Below are positions 34,020-46,389 of a DNA stretch of 64,000 bases, one piece after another. The notes beneath the pieces are model-generated. The model worked only from the letters and a program-made list of their open reading frames with translations. It had not been told where the DNA came from and did no database searches. The stretch is from the NCBI RefSeq assembly GCF_030247185.1, contig NC_080571.1, positions 212,532,880-212,596,879 on the forward strand, written 5' to 3'. Position 1 is the stretch's first letter. Each line of letters starts with the position of its first letter. This stretch comes from Malaya genurostris. Lineage: Eukaryota; Arthropoda; Insecta; Diptera; Culicidae. The position numbers were made by a program, and so were the translations under genes.

Positions 34020-34683
34020 TTTGCCTTTCTCATATAGAAAGGTTATGCAATCACTTGAAAAACCGATTAGTGAAAATTGGCCGGAGGGCCAAGTGTCATA
34101 TACCATCTCACTAGGTTCTCTCGGAGATGGCTGAACCGATTTAGACTTAGATTCAAATGAAAGGTCTCGTGGTCCCATACGTAATTCCTGAATTTCATCT
34201 GGATCTGACTTCCGGTTCCGGCGTTATAGGGTGAAGTGTGTTCAATATCGACACCGTCACTTAAACTGGCGGAACAAAAACCGTAAAAAATGTTATAAAC
34301 TGGACTCTAAACCTTTATTCCCAATCTTAGGGTCAATTGAAAGGTCTTATAGTCCTACCAAAAAATTGCTGCATATTTTCGGATGCAACAAACATTTAAA
34401 TCGTAATTTAGAGTGCGTACTAGTATAGTTTGTGTGTCATGTTAGTTGGTGGCCGTACGAACCGACTTTGATTATACCGGTTCTCGGTTTCCGGTGCCGG
34501 AAGTGGATATAATAGTGAACCCATTTCGTTTTCTTAAGGATGACTAACGCAATCAAAGCACTGTTTTATTCTGTATTTTCTGCAAAAACAATCTCTTGGT
34601 TTCTTTCAAAAATCTAATAGAATATCACAATATTATATGTACATGAGAAAGGCATCATTACACCACTAAGTGGATTAAAACAG
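34020..34683. mobile_element. Repeat family A, nearly complete copy
   Basis: Starts TTGCCTTTCTCATATAGAAA and ends near ATGAGAAAGGCATCATTACA, then CCACTAAGTGGATTAAAAC. Internal signatures: GCCGGAGGGCCAAG, GAGATGGCTGAACCGATTTA, TTCAAATGAAAGGTCT, ATTATACCGGTTCTCGGTTT. It has the same layout as copies at 41185/42628, 45186-46283 and 59560-60343. Non-coding; superfamily not assigned. Confidence 0.65.
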
Positions 34684-34825
34684 GTTTTTCTTCAATATAC
34701 AGCCGTAATACTGGCAAGATATCACTCGATCATCATCAATCGAACAACAACGGTTTCGAAGTAATGCCGATATCTATCGATCTCGCAGTCTAAACTATAT
34801 TTACATACGTCCGAATTAAATACGG

Positions 34826-35391
34826 TTGCAAGAAATATTTGAACGGAATAATGTGAGTGAAGTCACAAAAATTATAATGAAAGATCGTAAAGTGAAGCTC
34901 CGTGAGATTGCTGAGATGACACAGATATCATATGGAAGTGTATTTACTATCCTTCATAAAAAATTGAGCATGAAAAAGGTTTTTTCCAAGTGGGTGCCGC
35001 GATTGCTTTCGACAATGACAATGCACCCTGCCACGAGTCGATGAAAACAATGGCAAAATTGAACGAATTGGGCTTTGATTTGCTTCCCCACCCCCCATAC
35101 TCGTAAGATTTAACCCCCAGTGACTACTGGCTCTTTGCTGATCTTAAAAAAATGCTCTAGGGAAAAAGATTTGGCTCAAATGAGGAGGTCATCGCTGAAA
35201 CTGAAGCTTATTTTGAAGCGAAAGATAATTTTTTTTATAAACATGGTATTGAAAAATTGGAAAAACGTTGCAACCATTGTATCACCCTAAAAGGTGTGTT
35301 ATGTTGATGAATAAAAAAAAAAATTCCAAAAAAATGTTGTTTCCATTGTTAGTCTCGGGACTTATTGATCCATGTGTTAGGTCCGAACAAA
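34826..35391 (+). pseudogene. Mos1-like mariner transposase, internally deleted
   Basis: The first part reads REIAEMTQISYGSVFTILHK, then LSMKKVFSKWVPRLLS (helix-turn-helix and WVPRLL block). It is joined directly to DNDNAPCHESM (second catalytic Asp region), LPHPPYS*DLTPSDYWLFAD (third catalytic region, with a stop) and KRFGSNEEVIAETEAYFEAK near the C-terminus. The central part with the first catalytic Asp is missing. The right end retains a TIR-like CGGGACTTATTGATCCATG. Confidence 0.85.
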
Positions 35392-35505
35392 CTTTCCTAT
35401 TTCTATTCAATGAACAGTTGTTTTAGCGAATTCTACAGTAATATTTAAAACATAGTATCTGATCGAAAATCACTTAAATTCTGTCCGAACATTTCACTTC
35501 GTTGT

Positions 35506-35707
35506 AGGGTAACAGAGGTATTTTGGCCACCTCTGATATTTTGGCCCACCTAACAAACATTATGGATTTAATCGATGTTAAGTAACCCATGTTGCATCAA
35601 TTTGATGTTAATCACATTAAATTATCTATTGCGGAAGGGTTTTCCAAAGATATTACAACATTTGGTGGATATTTTTACAAAGCGGGCCAACATTCCTCTG
35701 TTACCCT
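35506..35707. mobile_element. 200-bp MITE
   Basis: Terminal inverted repeats of about 22 bp: left AGGGTAACAGAGGTATTTTG, right the inverse of AGGGTAACAGAGGAATGTTG. No ORF. The target-site duplication could not be decided. Confidence 0.75.
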
Positions 35708-35709
35708 TA

Positions 35710-38430
35710 TAAGTTCTAGTGAATAGAGTCTCCGTTACGAGGGGCAGCCATTTTTTTTCACATTGCGTTCCAAAAACCCGTTGCTGTTTTGTAAATTGCA
35801 TGTTTGTGTCATATACTTTTAGTGAAGCGTTTATTTTGGTAAAAGTTCTTCTGAATCCTACGAATTCTTATTGAAATTTGCGGAGAATATTCGCTATCGG
35901 TCGCAACTTACGAACGTGGGTTCAAACAAATTAAAAGTGGAGATTTCAGTGTGAAAAACATCAACAGGGGGAAAGATATTTTGTACTACGAACTTCTCGA
36001 ACACTGGGAAACTGTAAATAATAATCTTTTCCAACAGCAAATAATGAATTGAATCGAATATTATTCGAAAAACGACCAGAATGATGCATAAGATATGATA
36101 ATGTTATTTTACAGAAAACAACGGCCCCGTAAATACAGCGAAAATGGTCAAAAACATCTTTTCTGAATTCAACTTTGGTTCACTTCGCCATACTCTCTAG
36201 AATTGGCCCGTTCCGACTAACATTTGTTTTCATCAATGTCACACACAATTGAAAACAGTACTTTACGTTTACGTTCTAAAAGATTACCAGTTCTTTCGGC
36301 GTGGTAGTTGTGAGTTGGTTGAAAGATGGACAAAATGCATAGTTTTCGAATCCAATTGCTTTAAATAAAATATTTTTGAATTTATCACTTACAAACATCA
36401 TCTATATCCATTCAAAGATTCCTGAAATCATAACTGACACCTCTGGTAAGCAAATAAAACAAGAATAGTCTTTGTGCTACCCTGAAAAATGAATTTATAT
36501 AAATAAATTTTCATCATTTCTACCAGAACCATTAAAAATTATGTTTCTCAGGCGTATTATAATGAAATGCCCACATTCCCGAAGAAAATATATTAATACA
36601 TTTACGAATATCTCAATATTTTCTTCAGGGGGGCATAATATAACACTTTACCCTAGTTTGAAAGAAATGAAACAAAACTGTACAGTTGTGGAACCTTAGG
36701 ATGCCGGGTATCAACTGTAAGAGTAAACCCGATCGATACCTTGGCATGTTAATAACTAATAATGGAATACAAATTTACAGTTAATATGTGAGCAGCTGAG
36801 CACCAGATTAATTTGCATTTAAAATTGTATAATACAGTGTATAGTTTAGATCTGGACTTAGGCTCACTACGAATACATAAACATCATTAAATATGATTAA
36901 CAAGAGAAAATTGATTCTCGATGAAACTGATTCAGAAGAGAATCCAAGTATTGTATTTGCTACACTTCCCGAGTCGGTGAGCTTTATTTTTGAATCTACC
37001 AAAGGCATTCAACACGAATGTATTGGTTTCGAATAAACTTTTCGAAAACAACAACAAAAAAAAACGCAATTCCATCATGTATCGATTTGATGACGAACAT
37101 CATCATAATCATGCTGTTGATGTTTGGTCGAAACCGGCTTTATTGCGCTCATTATTTTTCTTGTTGCCGATTCGTAACATTAATTGTGACAGTGTGCGAG
37201 TACGATGTTTAATAGGTGGCTGTTTCTGTGGGTGTGGGAGCTGTTCATTACCTGTTTGACCACAATTCTTCCGAATGCGTTAGATCCGAAGAATGGTTTA
37301 AAAGGACGAGCTAAAATTAAATAGCATAACTGTTTCGCATAGAACACTCACAGAAAGATATTGAGGGGTATATTTTCGACACACCTTCAAATTGGAATAT
37401 CTGTTTTTCGTTTTTGTTATACATCTCATAACTCCAGACAGATGTGTAACATTTTACTCATGATTCGAGCAGAAGCCGTTGTGGTTAATTATATTAGTTG
37501 AATCACCAATTGATATTGACCCTGCGACATTTGATTTGATCAAGCAACAGCAAAAAGTTAGTGCTGATACTCGCTTTGCAAGTTATGAATGAAATCGGTC
37601 GGATAACGAACAACAAACTATGGTGTAGATGAATTCTGCTGCGATGTCAATCAATTAACCCCTATCTCAAGTAAGATTTTCGATGCCTCAACAGCAGCGT
37701 GCACAGAGGGACCGACTAATTATAAAACTGAAAGAAAGCGTGCGGATGACCCATCGCATCAAGGCGACTTTTGAGTGCACAACGTCATCGTCGTTCGGTG
37801 TCTGATCACAACAACTGCTGCTGGATGCGATATCAAAGTTTAGTCGACACCAATTAAATAACATCCACGGTGTTAGGCTATTCGCCATGTGCATGTCCGA
37901 AAACTTAATAGTAGTGCCATTACACGATATCTTATGAGATTAAATTATAACATGGGTTGATGATGATGATTAAAATCAATTAGGGCTTGAGTAATAATGT
38001 TTTCCTTTCGAATCATAGGAGGAACTTATGAGGAATAAACGTATGAATGTGTACGCACGTACTCAGAGAAACAAGCAAATAAGCAAATGTATTCGTTGTT
38101 TTAGAATTCATGAGCATATTGAACTAGACTAGCAGCTATCGAGACACATGCGAACTGGTCACCAATCATACCTTATATTATGTACTTATGTTTCTGTGGT
38201 ACTATCAACATATATTCGATACAAATGGCTATTGCTGCGGAGCATAATTAACATTGACTTATACTATGATATTCAAACACAAAAGAGTGACGATAAGATA
38301 CAAGTAGAGTATTGGTGATTAACAGAGTCATGTGCATTGAGGATGTCAGTATCATTCTCGACGAATATACATTCCAGATATAAGACGTGATTTGTCCCGT
38401 GAAATGTTGATCATTACGATATTGAATGAC
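35710..38430. other. Intergenic, no gene recognised
   Basis: No conserved domains. Short ORFs at 36808-37259 look like chance frames. Confidence 0.35.
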
Positions 38431-38439
38431 GAAACGGGC

Positions 38440-38568
38440 TGCACTACACTTTTCATTTAACTATACGGAGTAGATCACCTCCGAAGATAATTATTTTTTG
38501 AGATCTGCAAAAAATAATTATCTTCGGAGGTGATCTACTCCGTATAGTTAAATGAAAAGTGTAGTGCA
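38440..38568. repeat. Perfect palindrome with 61-bp arms, 7-nt loop
   Basis: The left arm 38440-38500 starts TGCACTACACTTTTCATTTA, the right arm 38508-38568 is its exact inverse, and the loop is AGATCTG. I found no mismatch over 61 bp. A transcript would form a long perfect hairpin. It is either a very young fold-back insertion or an artefact of template switching or assembly. Confidence 0.95.
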
Positions 38569-38859
38569 CAAAGTCGTACTAGTTACGGTTATTAAAGTAC
38601 CATTTTGCTCATTATACTTAGCAATACTTATAAACCATCAAGACTACGTAATACCTGTTGATAACATGTGAATGAATTAATAAATAAGCAAGTAAATGCG
38701 GAAATAACATAATTTTCCTAGAAATTAGGTAATATTTGTTGCTAAACAAACAAAAATACTTCATTCTATAAAATTTAAAAAAAGTTTTAAAATAACTATT
38801 TATATTACAATTCAATTCTTCACACTACTTTGCCTTGATACTTTACTTAAATCAACATG

Positions 38860-39130
38860 ATTAGGCATCAACTTACAAGACCAACAAATTGGAACATCTT
38901 TGAGCTCAATGTAGAAGATATTTTACCTTCCAATTTGGAGTTTGGATCTAAATTTGTGAACAGCGGTTCAGTCAACTCTAAGGAAATGATACGAGCCCCA
39001 TGTTGGAGGTTTTGACCACAATTTCAGGTACTTCCGCAACCGGAAGCTGAGGTTGGTGCATTAAGCCATGAGCTAATATAATCTATAAATTGCAACAGTT
39101 TTCAGCCAATTTTAATAACTCATCACATAT
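38860..39130. repeat. Family A-like fragment
   Basis: Contains TTCCAATTTGGAGTTTGGAT, GCGGTTCAGTC and CTTCCGCAACCGGAAGCTGA, motifs of the family A group. No ends found. Confidence 0.4.
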
Positions 39131-39989
39131 AAACATTGAATAGCCGTGGTCAGGGCTCCACACTCACGGCGTGTTTCATTTCACCGGCCCTGGCTGAGAT
39201 AATAATATTTTTCCATAGCTGCCTCGAGAATGACTAAAATGCCATTTATCGATTCTATGTTGTCTTAATGCGGTTTATCGGTTAAATAAAAATTGAAAAC
39301 AAATATGGGTTTCAATATGATCAAATGGTACGCGTTGGTATTATTGAAATATTTCAGTTTCAACTGTTGACTGAAATTTTTCAGAAACCGTTACAGTCTT
39401 AAAACGTTTTGATACAAGCTTTCCAATACATAAAGCACAAAAGCTTTAAAGCTTTGAGTATCGATCGACCAGTTGCTCGAATAATTCGAGGCTGCCAGAC
39501 ATAAAACTCGTTGGTGAGAACAATGAGAACAGTTAAGGTAGAATATTACAGGTAGACTGCAAAAAATAACATCCTTCGATTCCTTAATTTATATTACTTG
39601 TTAAGTGTAATATTTTTGATCAAATCATTGTCATTTTAATTGAGCTAAAAACGTTATCGAGAAGATCAAAATAACTTAGAAACTTTTGCTGGTCAGATTA
39701 CATCGATGGTCGCTAACTTTTCAGCCCTTTGAAACTTTTCCTTCATTCACTTTGTTCTATATTATTAGTAGCAGAACCCTAAACAAATTAAATCATTTGC
39801 AGCAAGTTGAAATTGGAAATGGTTCAAGTCTGTTGTTATGTAAATGTTATGCTGTAAATAGTTTGGTTTTGATTGGATAGAGTTGCAGTGTTGCTTTGGA
39901 GAATTATGAAAAAACAAGCTGTGAAATTATGATAGCTTTGCATCCCTTTTGTTAAAGGAATTAGTTATAATTCATTTTTAAAAGTTTAA

Positions 39990-40011
39990 TCTGTATTTAT
40001 TATTATTATAA

Positions 40012-40089
<78 letters not shown>

Positions 40090-40130
40090 TATTATTATTA
40101 TTATTAATATTTTTATTATTATTATTTTAT
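39990..40130. repeat. (ATT)n microsatellite
   Basis: About 140 bp of TTA/ATT units with few interruptions. It adjoins the 3' UTR of the LINE fragment at 40510-41050 and may have expanded from its A/T-rich tail. Confidence 0.95.
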
Positions 40131-40134
40131 TTTG

Positions 40135-41050
40135 AGTAGGGAAAAGCTCAATGGAGCTGAAATATCATTGTCTCTCTCTCCATCAGGCATCAACAGATTA
40201 CTCATTACCAGGGCTTTTTTGTCACTTCTCCCTAAGGGGCACGCTAGTGCACAATTTATTGTACCCCCTCTACAATATTTTACGGAGATAATATTGAAGT
40301 CATTTCTTGTTTCATTGGTTATAAACAAAAACTGTTTTATCAAAAAATAATAGCTGCTTATTATATGACTTTGAACATCAATACACAGATGAGTCACGAT
40401 GATAGTTTTGAAATTTGCGTGCCTTCGCCTGCCCCCACAAAAAGCCTTGCTTATTATTAGTTAAAACTAATTCTATTGTTGACCTTAACACTTAAGAACT
40501 AGAGAAGGAATTTAGAAATATTTTTTTACGGCGTTGCGAGATAGGTGAAAATCAAACACGTAACAATATCGATTAAATAGAAGACACATACTAGGAAACG
40601 GTTCGTTATAGCCGTAATTAGTGCGAGCGGATTAAATCCTAAGAAATGGATAAGATCGGAGATTGCGAAAGTTAATAGCTAGGTTCAGTTTAAGTAACAA
40701 TTCGGGGTAATCAGTTCGTGATTGTAACAAATCCGATACGAAAATAGCTCTAGAGATGTCTCGGGGAACTGATAACAAGTCTGAAACGATAAGTTTACAT
40801 CGCTTACGATAGCTGAGAAAATAGTTGGGATCCATCCAAGGAAGACTGCGAAGGGCAAACCGAATAAATTCATGCTAAATAGCTTCGATGCGTTGAATGT
40901 CGAGTTTGTAATAGGAAGCCCAAACGACTGCAGCATATTCGAGAATAGAGCGAACCAGTGTACAATACGGTGCTTTTAGACAATATATCTTATTAAAGAT
41001 CTTTGTAATGCGAAATATAAATCCTAGCATCTTTGAAGCCTTAGAGATTG
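40135..41050 (-). pseudogene. Jockey-type LINE C-terminal fragment with 3' UTR
   Basis: Minus strand: SKMLGFIFRITKIF, YCLKAPYCTLVRSILEYAAV, VWASYYKLDIQRIEAI*HEF, IRFALRSLPWMDP, then NLRSYPFLRI and TNYGYNEPFPSMCLLFNRY before a stop at about 40525. This is the region downstream of RT in Jockey/CR1-type ORF2. One in-frame stop is visible. 40135-40520 is probably its 3' UTR. Confidence 0.75.
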
Positions 41051-41184
41051 TATATTTGTATAGTTGAATACAACTACTGTGCGTTTACGTAAAAAAGAAA
41101 TTACGGAACATTTTGAAGAGTTCAAGACTATTCTATTGGGGTCGCACGAATTGGAGATGATATCTAACTGTTTCTGCACGAATC

Positions 41185-41321
41185 TGGCTTCTTTTGTAAA
41201 AAATGTTGTAAACTGGACTCAAAACCGTTATTCCCATTCTTAGGGTCAAATGGAAGGTCTTATGGTCCTACTAAAATTACTGCATATTTTCGGACACAAC
41301 GAAAATTTAAATCGTCATGTA
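41185..41321. repeat. Repeat family A, left part split by DD37D element
   Basis: AACTGGACTCAAAACC and CATATTTTCGGACACAACG match 34300-34400. The copy resumes at 42628 (GTCATGTTAGTTGGTGGTCG, ATTATACCGGTTCTCGGG). Confidence 0.75.
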
Positions 41322-42625
41322 CAGGGTCCGGCACTCGAAGTGTAACCAATTAAAAAGGCCATAAATTCAGTTTGGAAAATTACTTTTACTTAATTCAAAG
41401 TACAATATGTGTAAAAATAATACAAAATTCAGAATCAATTCACTTTTGCTCGATATGACCACCTTTTGCCTTGACTATGGCCTTGAGACGGTCAAAAAAC
41501 GAATCGCAAGCTGCCCGAATGTGACTTGCAGGTATTTTGGCCCACTCGCGGACAATAACTTTTTTCAGCGCCTCGAGACTGGTGTATCTTTTAGTTCGGA
41601 CTTTGCTCTCCAAAATGGCCCAAAGAGAATAATCCATTGGATTCGCATCTGGTGAATTCGAGAGCCATTGTGTGGACGTGATGAAGTTCGGAACGTTGTT
41701 TTTCAGCCATTCTTGGTTCACTCGAGCTTTGTGAGACGGTGCCGAGTCCTGCTGAAACGTCCATGGTCTGCCACCGAAATGTTTGTCTGCCCACGGCTTC
41801 AAAGCAACCTCCAGAATACTTTCCCGATAATATGTCGCATTTACATTGACGCCAGGCTCGATGAAAACGATTGGAGAGCGCCCATCTGCGGTTACAGCGG
41901 CCCAAACAATTATCTGTTGCGGGTGCTGCCTCCTGATGGCCAATCGATGACTCAAATTCTCGTATGAACGGTCGGTCAAGTAAACCCTATCGTTTTGAGA
42001 GTTTACGAATTGCTCAATTGGAAAAATTTTCTCGTCAGAAAATACAATGTTCGGAAATTGACCGCTTTCGGCCAAACGAAGCAACTCCTTCGCTCTCTCA
42101 AGTCTAACTTGTTGCTGCTTCGGTGTGAGATCATGCGCCTTTTGGATCTTGTAAGGCTTGACCTTCAGATCATTTTTCAGTATGCGGCGGATGCTACGGT
42201 CGGATATTTTCAGTTCTTTTGCCATTTGATTGGCGCTTCGTCGAGGTTTTCGTTCAAGTCGCTTCTTCTCTTTTTGAACCATCTCACGTGACGTTGCAGT
42301 CTTTTGATGACCACCTCCATGACGTTTTCCGATGCTACCAGTATTATTGTAACGAGTTATGGTGCGATAAACAAAAACTTTATTCACTTTAAGGTGTTTG
42401 AGCTCACGAACAATCGCTGGTTGTGATTTTCCATCTAAATATAAAGCAATCACACTATTACGTTTTAAATCCATTACTGATTTTTTTTTCGCGTTCACTT
42501 TTGGCAAAATGCTTTCTTGCGCTTGTGAACAATACGACTCCGAACTGTCATTTAGCAAAGCTGATGCCCGTGCGTCAGCTGCGCGAGCGGTCTGAAGTTG
42601 GTTACACTTCGAGTGCCGGACCCTG
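41322..42625 (-). mobile_element. Complete DD37D mariner-like transposon
   Basis: A 1304-bp element with 28-bp TIRs (CAGGGTCCGGCACTCGAAGT... and inverse) and a TA duplication on both sides (41320-41321 and 42626-42627). TIRs appear identical. It carries one uninterrupted transposase gene. It inserted into a family A repeat. Confidence 0.93.
41440..42474 (-). CDS. DD37D (ITm superfamily) transposase, intact
   Basis: 344 residues from MDLKRNSVIALYL, the first Met inside the TIRs; the longer open frame upstream runs through the TIR. The N-terminus has a paired-like helix-turn-helix (QPAIVRELKHLKVNKVFVYR) and then RKPRRSANQMAKELKISDRS. The catalytic residues are SDEK (first Asp), QQDSAPSHKA (second Asp) and NPMDYSLW (third Asp), with 37 residues between the last two, which defines DD37D. 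The length is normal for the family. All catalytic positions are present, so activity is possible. Confidence 0.92.
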   Translation of the reverse strand: MDLKRNSVIALYLDGKSQPAIVRELKHLKVNKVFVYRTITRYNNTGSIGKRHGGGHQKTATSREMVQKEKKRLERKPRRSANQMAKELKISDRSIRRILKNDLKVKPYKIQKAHDLTPKQQQVRLERAKELLRLAESGQFPNIVFSDEKIFPIEQFVNSQNDRVYLTDRSYENLSHRLAIRRQHPQQIIVWAAVTADGRSPIVFIEPGVNVNATYYRESILEVALKPWADKHFGGRPWTFQQDSAPSHKARVNQEWLKNNVPNFITSTQWLSNSPDANPMDYSLWAILESKVRTKRYTSLEALKKVIVREWAKIPASHIRAACDSFFDRLKAIVKAKGGHIEQK

Positions 42626-42627
42626 TA

Positions 42628-42790
42628 GAATACGACGGCAAAATTGTATAAAATCTTCAAATTTTGAAAAACTAGTTGAGTTTGTACGTCATGTTAGTTG
42701 GTGGTCGTACAAACTGACTTAGATTATACCGGTTCTCGGGTTCCGGTGCTGGAATTACATATAATTACATATTTCATTCTGTATGTCATA
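42628..42790. repeat. Repeat family A, right part after DD37D element
   Basis: Continues the copy left at 41321 with GTACGTCATGTTAGTTGGTG and ATTATACCGGTTCTCGGG. Confidence 0.7.
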
Positions 42791-43648
42791 CTTGTTAATG
42801 CACAAACAATTTTGAATGGTATTTCTAGAAACAGTAATTGCTTTTGAATGATGTTCGTTAAGATGTTGCTTGGTATTTTCATACTCTAATGTCTCTCCTC
42901 CTATCGCTTTTGAGCCCAATCGAATAGTTCCTTTGCATTTTTAATGGGATGTTCACGTTCTTAGCAAGACTTGTAGCCATGTGTGTTATTCTTCTTCCTA
43001 CGGCATCACACTGTCATTTACCATGCAATGTTTCGAAAAAATACCTTTCAACATCTATATTAAAACTAACTTATTTGTTTAGAGCAAATATATGTCTTCT
43101 AATGCTGTTTAGACTAGCTGGGTAAACTAGATAGAGCAGTTCGTTTGTCGAACTCCAAACAACATTAATCGCAAATTTTAAATTAAATGTTAAGCAGATT
43201 TTTTCAACAAATCCTAGTTCAACTAATATGCCAACAGTTTTTTCTATGACATTTGGGAAATTTTTGGAACACTTTTCAGAAAACACGTTTTCGCAATCCC
43301 TGTAGAAGAAGTTGTACTCCCGTCTTCAATTCTGAGCTATTTCTTGTTTTCACTTGATTATCGCTTGCCTGTCACTTGTTTCTCACTAGCTTGTTTATTT
43401 GCTGTTCCAAATTTTTTTTTATACAGATTTATTTAATAACAGATATATTTATATAAGAAAGCTGGGAAACATATTTTCTCATTCTTTACGAACACTAGGA
43501 AACATATTTTCTTATACCTTTGCCATATCTTTCATACATTTAAAAAATTATAACATAGAATGAATACAAGCATTTTCTTAACAATTTGTTTAGTGTTTAA
43601 TTACTTATATGTTAACAACCCGCATGAACGGATACCATAAACCAACTA

Positions 43649-44848
43649 CACTAAGGTCTCTTTTTACACTTTTTTTTCGAACAGATTTTTTATACACAGC
43701 TTTTTCTACACGGATTCCGGAATTAACACGGTACTCGCAACTAACATGGTTTCTGATGAGAGTTTAAAAAGCAATGTCATTTGTTTTTTGAGAAAAAAAA
43801 TTAAAAAAGGGAACAGGTTGTCTGTAAAAAAACGATTATGAGAGCTAAATTGAAATTTGAAAGTTAACTAAAATCATTCATTCAACAATTCATGGGATCA
43901 TTGACTGTCGTTCCATAAAATGATTAATCAGTCTTCAGATCTTGAATCTCTGTCGTAAATTACACGACAACGTCTCTTCTGCTCAGTTGTGGTGTATGGT
44001 GTCAGCATCGTCATTGATATCATCGAGAATTTCGTAGCGTTGAAGAACTAGTCGACTTTACTAATCACTTCAACTCTTCGTTATATCGAACAGTACAGTA
44101 TTTTATATCCATTTGAATGATATAGCTCTAGTAGTATTATGATTTACGCCGATGAAATGAGTTTCTTCAGCATGACACATAGTAATACCTTTTCTAATTT
44201 GATCCATATTCATCTCTATGAATTCTTCCCCTTTGATTCTGTCGCCGCGTGCATAGATCTTCTTCCAATACCCATGTCTTACCACTCAGTTTAGTTGAGA
44301 ATGACTGTTAAGATCGTTAGTGTTTACTACACATCGCATCTTCGGAATTGAAAAGAACTTATTCTCGAACTTTTTTTGTAGTGAAAGTGTTTATGGGATC
44401 TATTTGTACGTATTGTCGTTCTTTTGAAAACTGAATGCATTATACAGAAGGCATGAGCCATTTAGAATAATTTGCTTATCGTACAACGCGTTTCCTAAGT
44501 GTTCTATTTTTAATTTGTCATTAAATGTGTTTTATCAAGTATGACTGGACCGTTCTTGACTCTTTAGGCTGTGTTTTAGATTTCCGATTTTATTGTGAAA
44601 TAACAATTACATTTTCACAGTTATGTGCACGTTGCATAAATTTGGAGGCTATTTTTCCTCTTCAAATAATCAAAATTTTATCCAAAACAAAAAAAAAAAC
44701 AAATAATCAAATCTGCGGTTTTTGGAATTATTACGTCAAATTTTCCACGTGGTTTTTTTGTACGGTTTCCGCAATTAACACGGTTTTATTTTACACGGAT
44801 TTTTTTTTAACACGGTACGTAACCCCGGTGTAAAAAGAGACCTTAGTG
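43649..44848. mobile_element. 1.2-kb TA-flanked TIR element
   Basis: Ends CACTAAGGTCTCTTTTTACA and inverse (TGTAAAAAGAGACCTTAGTG), flanked by TA (43647-43648 and 44849-44850). Subterminal ACACGG/CCGTGT motifs recur at both ends. No transposase; probably a non-autonomous Tc1/mariner/pogo-superfamily element by TSD and TIR. Confidence 0.85.
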
Positions 44849-44939
44849 TATACCAGATATAGTCAAATGTTCAGGAGTATGGTTTGGATGATACATGCAA
44901 TAGATTGTTAGGCAGGTCTGGTAGTACTTTTGTGGGAAA

Positions 44940-45180
44940 ATTCAAAGATCATCAAAAATCCTTACAATAAAATCCCTATTTTTTTATCAAATCGCTGTAT
45001 AAAATTTAGCGCTCTATCATAAAATTTTGTTGAAAATGTTTAACGTAATTTTCAAAAATTTACATTATTTAGAAAACATGTAATTTTTTCAAATATTATT
45101 TCTTCATTCTAAACGTTTGACAGGATTTTAATTTGGACTTCAGCTACAATAATCAAAAAATAAAAAAAACCTTTTTCAAT
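44940..45180. repeat. Direct repeat, partner of 46800-47090
   Basis: Shares ATCGCTGTAT, AAATTTTGTTGAAAA, TTTTTTCAAATATTAT, GTTTGACAG/ATTTGACAG and the ATTTTAATTTG(G/A)ACTTCAGCT block with 46800-47090. The pair flanks the family A copy at 45186-46283. Confidence 0.65.
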
Positions 45181-45185
45181 TCACC

Positions 45186-46283
45186 TAGTGGAGTAATGAT
45201 GCCTTTCTCATACCTCAACCATAAATACAATTCATTCATTCAAGTTTCTGTAGATAAAATAGAAATTAGACGATTTTGAAAATTTAATACTGGTATATAA
45301 ATGGTATTATTAAACAAGAAGAAATCTTTAATAAATGCGACTCTCGAACATTGTATAAGACCTTTATATAAAATTCTTTTGGGAAAAAAACTTTTTCTTG
45401 AATGTGATGTGATGATGTGAAATGAAGCCACCATCAGTTCAAGGACTTGCCAGTGGATGCGGGTAGACTTACAGTAGCTCCGATATGACTCAACCATTCA
45501 CCTTCTTACTATAGTTGTTACCGAAAAGCGAACAAAAAGGGTTGGGCGGATACGTAAGTAGAGTCACTTACTCGTATTCCGCGGGAATAAAAGATGCTCT
45601 TCCAACCATAATATCCAGTGCATGGATGAAGCATATCGCTATACATGCTTGAACCCGCCTGATGGTTTGTTTGAGAAGGGCGCGTCAGACTCATGTCAAA
45701 CCTTCAGAAGGAAACAAGTTTCCTTCAAGTGACTTGAGCTGGCTATCCACAATCCCTTGTCCAGTCATCAATTCGTCCGATGCCCTGATGCTCCCTCCCT
45801 GAAATTAATATAATATAAAATTTTATAACAGATTACAGAATAATATAATTTAACATAATTTAATATAATATAATACAATGTCATACAATATAATATAATA
45901 TATTATAAAACAATATATAAAATAACAGTTAATGTAGAGTGCCAGTTATGCTCTTCTATCTTCGCAATACTGCAGGAAGTAGAATAATAATCTTCTAATA
46001 ACAATGATAATATCCACATCTATAAAAATAATATATGTTATTATTATTGATGACAAATTAATAATAACAACAATAAATATAATAATGAAAATAATAATAA
46101 ACAAATATCTTCTAAAAGTGCACACACACACATACACACACACACACTTTAAATGCACTGATACACACAGACATTTTCCGATCTCGTCGAACTGAGTCGA
46201 ATGGTATATAACACTATGGGTCTCCGAGGCTCCGTTCGAAAGTCGGTTTTTCCAGCAATTCTAATACCTTTCTATAGAGAAAG
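45186..46283. mobile_element. Repeat family A copy with AT-rich interior
   Basis: Begins CTAGTGGAGTAATGATGCCT + TTCTCAT and ends GTCGGTTTTTCCAGCAATTC + TAATACCTTTCTATAGAGAAAGG. The end block TCGTCGAACTGAGTCGAATG with CACTATGGGTCTCCGAGGCT is a recurring signature of this repeat. The interior includes TATAA-rich DNA and a (CA)n tract at 46121-46147. Confidence 0.55.
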
Positions 46284-46389
46284 GCAAAACAATATAATAT
46301 AGCACAATGAAATATATTATAAATAATAGCATGAATAAAATTATATGTTGCGATATGCTATGGTATTATATTACATGAATTTATATGTC

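Noticed and set aside
39990..40130. (ATT)n tract as a centromeric or origin element
   Set aside because: A simple microsatellite beside a LINE 3' end; nothing else supports a special role.
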